DNA from: Bacteroidota bacterium
GTDB taxonomy: Bacteria; Bacteroidota; Bacteroidia; Bacteroidales; Dysgonomonadaceae
Length of the DNA: 64,000 nt
Assembly (NCBI GenBank): GCA_023388315.1
Contig: JAEWGM010000033.1
Coordinates: forward strand, 31,077-95,076
Reading direction: 5' to 3'
Every line of letters starts with the position of its first letter. The stretch's first letter is position 1. The translations under genes were made by a program, and so were the position numbers. Of this stretch, positions 60,495 to 64,000 are shown one piece after another. Below the pieces are notes generated by a model. It was not told the origin of the DNA, did not search any database, and was given only the letters and a program-made list of their open reading frames with translations.

Positions 60495-60638
60495 TATTCT
60501 GAATTTGCTTTTGTTTATGATAGACGCGAAACAAGAAAAAACGTTGCATCCACAATGTTAATATTTCTTTAATTTGATGATTTCGATTTTCTTCTGCCCT
60601 AAAGTTTGAATCGGGATGCAAAAGTAAAACTTTTTTAC

Positions 60639-60646
60639 TAAATTTG
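60639..60646 (+). promoter_or_regulatory. -7 element for pruA
   Basis: TAAATTTG, 42 bp before the pruA ATG; no clear -33 TTTG (GATG at that position). The 60495-60688 gap is a divergent promoter region. Confidence 0.45.
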
Positions 60647-60688
60647 TGTCATCTAAAAAATTATAAACCACACTAACAACTTATTTTT

Positions 60689-62320
60689 ATGCCTAAAGGA
60701 ATTTACAAATTACCGGAAGTGAAAAACGAACCTGTAATGAGCTTTGCTCCGGGATCGATAGAAAGACAAGCTTTAAAACTAAAATTAGCTGAATTGAGCA
60801 AAGGCGGGCTGGACATTCCCATGATTATCGATGGAAAAGAAATCCGCACGAAAAACCTGAAAGACATTCGTCCGCCACACAACCACAAACAATTGCTGGG
60901 ACATTATCATCAAGGCGATAAAACTCACGTTCAAATGGCCATTGACGCCGCGCTGAAAGCCAAACCGGCTTGGGAAGCAATGAACTGGGAAAGCCGTGCC
61001 GCCATTTTCTTGAAAGCGGCCGAGTTGGTAGCCGGCCCATACAGATACGAATTTAACGCGGTTACGATGATTGGCCAGTCGAAAAACGCCTATCAATCTG
61101 AAATTGACGCTGTGTGTGAACTAATCGACTTCTTCCGTTTCAACGTGAAAAACATGTACGATTTATACGGCATGCAACCCAACTCCGCTACCGGAATTTG
61201 GAACAGAATGGTTTGGCGCCCGTTGGAAGGATTTGTTTTCGCGCTCACGCCGTTTAACTTCACCTCCATTGCCGCCAATTTACCCGGCGCGCCCGCGTTA
61301 ATGGGCAATACCGTGGTTTGGAAACCCTCAAAAACAGCCGTTTATTCTGCGGAACTAATTATGCGAGTGCTTAAAGAAGCCGGCCTGCCCGATGGCGTTA
61401 TCAATTTGGTGTATTGCTCCGGCCCCGATGCCGCCGATGTTATTTTCAAGCACCGCGAATTTGCCGGATTGCACTTCACGGGCTCCACGGGCGTGTTTAA
61501 CTCCATGTGGAAAACCATTGCCGGAAATATGGCAAACTACAAATCATATCCGCGCATTGTAGGCGAAACCGGTGGCAAAGACTACGTTATTGCCGATGCC
61601 ACAGCCGACGCAAAACAAGTGGCTACCGCCCTCACTCGTGGCGCATTTGAATACCAAGGGCAAAAATGCTCCGCGGCTTCTCGCGCTTATATTCCAAAAA
61701 ACATTTGGGACGATGTGAGAAAATATATGGAAGCCGATTTGGCCAAAATTAAAACGGGCGTAGTGGAAGATTTCAGCAATTTCGTAAACGCCGTTATCGA
61801 TGAAGACTCATTCGATAAACTGGCAAAAGCAATTGACCACGCCAATAAATCGGCAGATGCCGAAGTGATTATGGGCGGTGAATACGATAAATCGGAAGGT
61901 TACTTCATTAAACCAACGGTTATTTTGGCCAAAAAACCCGATTACATTACGATGAAAGAAGAACTTTTCGGCCCCATTTTAACCGTTTACGTGTACGACC
62001 CGAAAAAGTTGGACGAGACAATGGATATCTTGGACACCACCACCGATTACGCGCTCACCGGCGCCATTTTCTCTGCCGACAGGGCCACCATTGAAAAAAT
62101 GACCGCTCGCCTCACCCACACCGCCGGCAACTTCTACATCAACGACAAACCCACCGGTGCCGTGGTTGACCAACAACCATTTGGCGGCGGCCGCGGTTCG
62201 GGAACGAACGATAAAGCGGGTTCCATTTTCAACCTGCTTCGCTGGGTTTCGCCACAATGCATTAAAGAGACATTCGTTCCGGCAACGGATTATATGTATC
62301 CAAACTTCTTGGAAGAATAA
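60689..62320 (+). CDS. pruA: L-glutamate gamma-semialdehyde dehydrogenase
   Basis: 543 residues, stand-alone P5C dehydrogenase of the long Bacteroidota type. Catalytic Cys327 (YQGQKCSAASR), general base Glu293 (GETGGKD), NAD-binding FTGSTGVF (263-270) and the WKPSKTAVYS block. Together with the divergent proline dehydrogenase it converts proline to glutamate with NADH formation. Confidence 0.95.
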   Translation: MPKGIYKLPEVKNEPVMSFAPGSIERQALKLKLAELSKGGLDIPMIIDGKEIRTKNLKDIRPPHNHKQLLGHYHQGDKTHVQMAIDAALKAKPAWEAMNWESRAAIFLKAAELVAGPYRYEFNAVTMIGQSKNAYQSEIDAVCELIDFFRFNVKNMYDLYGMQPNSATGIWNRMVWRPLEGFVFALTPFNFTSIAANLPGAPALMGNTVVWKPSKTAVYSAELIMRVLKEAGLPDGVINLVYCSGPDAADVIFKHREFAGLHFTGSTGVFNSMWKTIAGNMANYKSYPRIVGETGGKDYVIADATADAKQVATALTRGAFEYQGQKCSAASRAYIPKNIWDDVRKYMEADLAKIKTGVVEDFSNFVNAVIDEDSFDKLAKAIDHANKSADAEVIMGGEYDKSEGYFIKPTVILAKKPDYITMKEELFGPILTVYVYDPKKLDETMDILDTTTDYALTGAIFSADRATIEKMTARLTHTAGNFYINDKPTGAVVDQQPFGGGRGSGTNDKAGSIFNLLRWVSPQCIKETFVPATDYMYPNFLEE

Positions 62321-62342
62321 GAACAAAGTCTATATTTTTATT

Positions 62343-62378
62343 GCGGAACAACCTTTAACGGCTGTTCCGCTTTTTTTG
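62343..62378 (+). terminator. Terminator of pruA
   Basis: An 8-bp stem (62343-62350 with 62363-62370, GCGGAACA/TGTTCCGC) followed by seven T, 22 bp after the stop codon. Confidence 0.85.
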
Positions 62379-62460
62379 TATTGAAGCCAGGTTAAGAGCA
62401 AGGCATACGGTTGAAAAAGAATTCTCTAAATTCCCTTTTCTCAATCACGGATACTTTTAT

Positions 62461-62468
62461 TATCTTTG
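62461..62468 (+). promoter_or_regulatory. -7 element for tyrS
   Basis: TATCTTTG, 38 bp before the tyrS ATG, with TTTC (three of four) at the -33 position 20 bp upstream. No T-box is seen. Confidence 0.5.
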
Positions 62469-62506
62469 CAATCGTTTCTTAAAAAATCAAATTAAAAAAC
62501 ATCTGT

Positions 62507-63799
62507 ATGAATTTCGTGGAAGAACTGCGCTGGCGTGGTATGATTCAAGATATTATGCCGGGCACGGAAGAAGAGTTATTGAAAGGACAAACATCCGGCT
62601 ATTTGGGGATTGACCCCACCGCCGACTCGCTACACATTGGACACTTAGTGGGCGTGATGATGTTGAAACATTTTCAGCGGGCGGGGCACACCCCAATCGC
62701 GTTGGTGGGCGGTGCCACGGGAATGATTGGCGACCCCTCTATGAAGTCGGCCGAAAGAAACCTTTTGGACGAGGAAACGCTGCGTCATAATCAGGAAGCG
62801 ATTAAAGCACAATTGGCGAAATTTCTCGATTTTGAAAGCGATATTCCCAATAAAGCCTTGCTGGTGAACAATTACGATTGGATGAAAGGTTACGGTTTCT
62901 TGAATTTCATTCGCGATATCGGCAAACACATCACCGTGAATTATATGATGGCCAAAGATTCCGTAAAAAAACGCCTTGGCTCGGAGTCCAGCGAAGGAAT
63001 GTCGTTTACCGAATTCTCTTACCAATTGCTGCAAGCTTACGATTTTCTCTATTTATTCCGCGAAAAAAATTGCCGCATCCAATTGGGCGGATCAGACCAA
63101 TGGGGCAACATCACCACCGGTGCCGAACTTATCCGCCGCAAGGAAGGCGGCGAGGTGTTCGCGCTCACCTGCCCGCTTATCAGAAAAGCCGACGGCGGAA
63201 AATTCGGCAAAACAGAAAGCGGCAACGTGTGGTTAGACCGCAAATACACCTCGCCTTACAAATTTTATCAGTTTTGGCTCAACGTAAGCGATGATGATGC
63301 CAACAAATACATCCGCATCTTCACCTCTTTGTCGAAAGAAGAGATTGACGCGCTCGTAGCCGAGCAAGAAGCCGCTCCGCATTTGCGACCTTTGCAGAAA
63401 AAATTGGCCGAAGAAGTCACCGTGATGGTGCACTCGCGCGAAGATTACGACATGGCAGTGAACGCGTCGGAAATTCTTTTTGGCAAGGCTACCTCAAGCG
63501 CTTTGCGCTCCATTGACGAAGAAACGTTCTTGCAGGTTTTTGAGGGCGTACCTCAATTCACCGTGTCTAAAGAGAAATTATCGCAGGGCGTAAAAGCCGT
63601 TGATTTATTGACGGAAGAGGCCGCGGTATTTCCATCTAAGGGCGAAATGCGCAAAACAGCACAAGCCGGCGGCGTACTCATCAACAAAGAGCGTTTGGAA
63701 GAATTCGACACCGTAATTGACTCCTCGTCCCTCATTGGCGATAAATATATTTTGGCGCAACGCGGCAAAAAAAATTATTTTTTATTGATTGCAGAGTAG
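62507..63799 (+). CDS. tyrS: Tyrosyl-tRNA synthetase
   Basis: 430 residues (E. coli 424). Class I HIGH motif is HIGH at 43-46 (ADSLHIGHLVG); the KMSKS loop is KFGKT (about 230-234), as in E. coli TyrRS. Specificity residues in the YDW and SYQLLQAYDFLYLF region are conserved and an S4-like C-terminal domain (about 355-430) is present. Ends with a strong terminator 21 bp after the stop. Confidence 0.97.
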   Translation: MNFVEELRWRGMIQDIMPGTEEELLKGQTSGYLGIDPTADSLHIGHLVGVMMLKHFQRAGHTPIALVGGATGMIGDPSMKSAERNLLDEETLRHNQEAIKAQLAKFLDFESDIPNKALLVNNYDWMKGYGFLNFIRDIGKHITVNYMMAKDSVKKRLGSESSEGMSFTEFSYQLLQAYDFLYLFREKNCRIQLGGSDQWGNITTGAELIRRKEGGEVFALTCPLIRKADGGKFGKTESGNVWLDRKYTSPYKFYQFWLNVSDDDANKYIRIFTSLSKEEIDALVAEQEAAPHLRPLQKKLAEEVTVMVHSREDYDMAVNASEILFGKATSSALRSIDEETFLQVFEGVPQFTVSKEKLSQGVKAVDLLTEEAAVFPSKGEMRKTAQAGGVLINKERLEEFDTVIDSSSLIGDKYILAQRGKKNYFLLIAE

Positions 63800-63820
63800 C
63801 TGAAACTATTTATAGAAAGC

Positions 63821-63861
63821 AAAAAAGAGGTAATCGCAAGGTGATTATCTCTTTTTTGTTC
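63821..63861 (+). terminator. Terminator of tyrS
   Basis: A 15-bp stem (63821-63835 with 63843-63857) with one G-T pair and a 7-nt loop; the right arm ends in six T. Confidence 0.8.
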
Positions 63862-63910
63862 TGTTGAGAAATTGGGCTCACCTGCAAAACTATGTTTTTA
63901 AAAAAGAAGT

Positions 63911-63918
63911 ATCTTTGA
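63911..63918 (+). promoter_or_regulatory. -7 element for the gene at the right edge
   Basis: TATCTTTG, 19 bp before the ATG at 63937; no clear -33. Confidence 0.4.
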
Positions 63919-63936
63919 AAAAAAATACTTCCGTTA

Positions 63937-64000
63937 TGTCATCTTACGATCAACTTCACATTTTATCCCGGTACATTCTTCCTGAAGAAATTATAGACAA
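63937..64000 (+). CDS. 5' part of an unidentified gene cut by the window edge
   Basis: Open from the ATG at 63937 to the end of the window, 21 codons (MSSYDQLHILSRYILPEEII). The LHxLxxxLPEE-like start is reminiscent of the small N-region ORF of ISAon1-type transposases in Bacteroidota, but 21 residues are too few to decide. It has its own -7 element and lies just after the tyrS terminator. Confidence 0.4.

Noticed and set aside
62379..62506. T-box riboswitch before tyrS
   Set aside because: The leader after the promoter is under 35 nt; no T-box sequence or antiterminator is present.

Overview
The window is a chromosomal segment of a Bacteroidota genome, most likely order Bacteroidales. This rests on the Bacteroidota-type promoters (TAnnTTTG at -7, sometimes with TTTG 19-20 nt upstream), a SusC/SusD pair, a GLPGLI-family protein, a DUF4252 protein, a cysteine-poor L36 and A-rich leaders without Shine-Dalgarno sites. 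An Rnf complex and a 2-oxoacid:ferredoxin oxidoreductase suggest an anaerobic, ferredoxin-based metabolism. I cannot name the genus.

Layout. 1-19.1 kb, minus strand: one very long translation locus, transcribed from a good promoter at 19081-19112 in the order rpsL, rpsG, fusA, rpsJ, then the S10-spc-alpha genes to rplQ, with secY, map and infA inside and a terminator at about 50-94; tuf and adk are absent. 19.2-20.9 kb, plus: an ECF sigma factor, a one-TM partner and a DUF4252 protein. 21.2-24.6 kb, minus: a membrane protein with a decayed Nudix domain, and a DPP-IV-like peptidase. 24.8-31.4 kb, plus: rseC-rnfBC-[MntA/HepT toxin-antitoxin]-rnfDGEA. 31.6-33.0 kb, plus: a DUF6600-like lipoprotein. 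33.1-35.5 kb, minus: a coiled-coil protein, zapA and rny. 35.6-40.3 kb, plus: a B3/B4-domain protein, then a small Cys peptide, GLPGLI protein and outer-membrane barrel cassette that starts out much richer in A+T. 40.3-42.9 kb, minus: histidine kinase and rRNA m5C methyltransferase. 43-50.1 kb, plus: Nudix hydrolase, rhomboid protease, YggS-type PLP protein, RsmI-like methyltransferase, murB, a DUF4143 ATPase, murA and a small membrane protein. 50.7-58.4 kb, plus: susC/susD and korAB. 58.6-62.3 kb: proline dehydrogenase (minus), a lipoprotein (minus) and pruA (plus). 62.5-63.8 kb: tyrS. The last 64 bases start another ORF. I see no tRNA, rRNA or CRISPR array.

The least ordinary content is between the genes. 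At least eight gaps hold imperfect arrays of short words, seven of them with an almost strict 7-bp period and one with mixed 7- and 8-bp units. Other gaps hold 10-bp words, mini-hairpin units or palindromes. Several arrays reverse orientation in the middle, so the two halves can pair. Five or six lie inside the ribosomal-protein operon. One pair of inverted arms flanks a decayed four-helix-bundle gene between rnfC and the toxin-antitoxin pair. I read these as a candidate undescribed family of intergenic elements; the periodicity is visible, the origin and function are inference.

Functionally, the segment joins translation and secretion, ferredoxin-linked energy metabolism (KorAB reduces ferredoxin, Rnf can oxidise it and pump ions), peptidoglycan precursor synthesis (MurA with Asp instead of Cys, MurB), proline-to-glutamate catabolism, and glycan or peptide uptake through SusCD.
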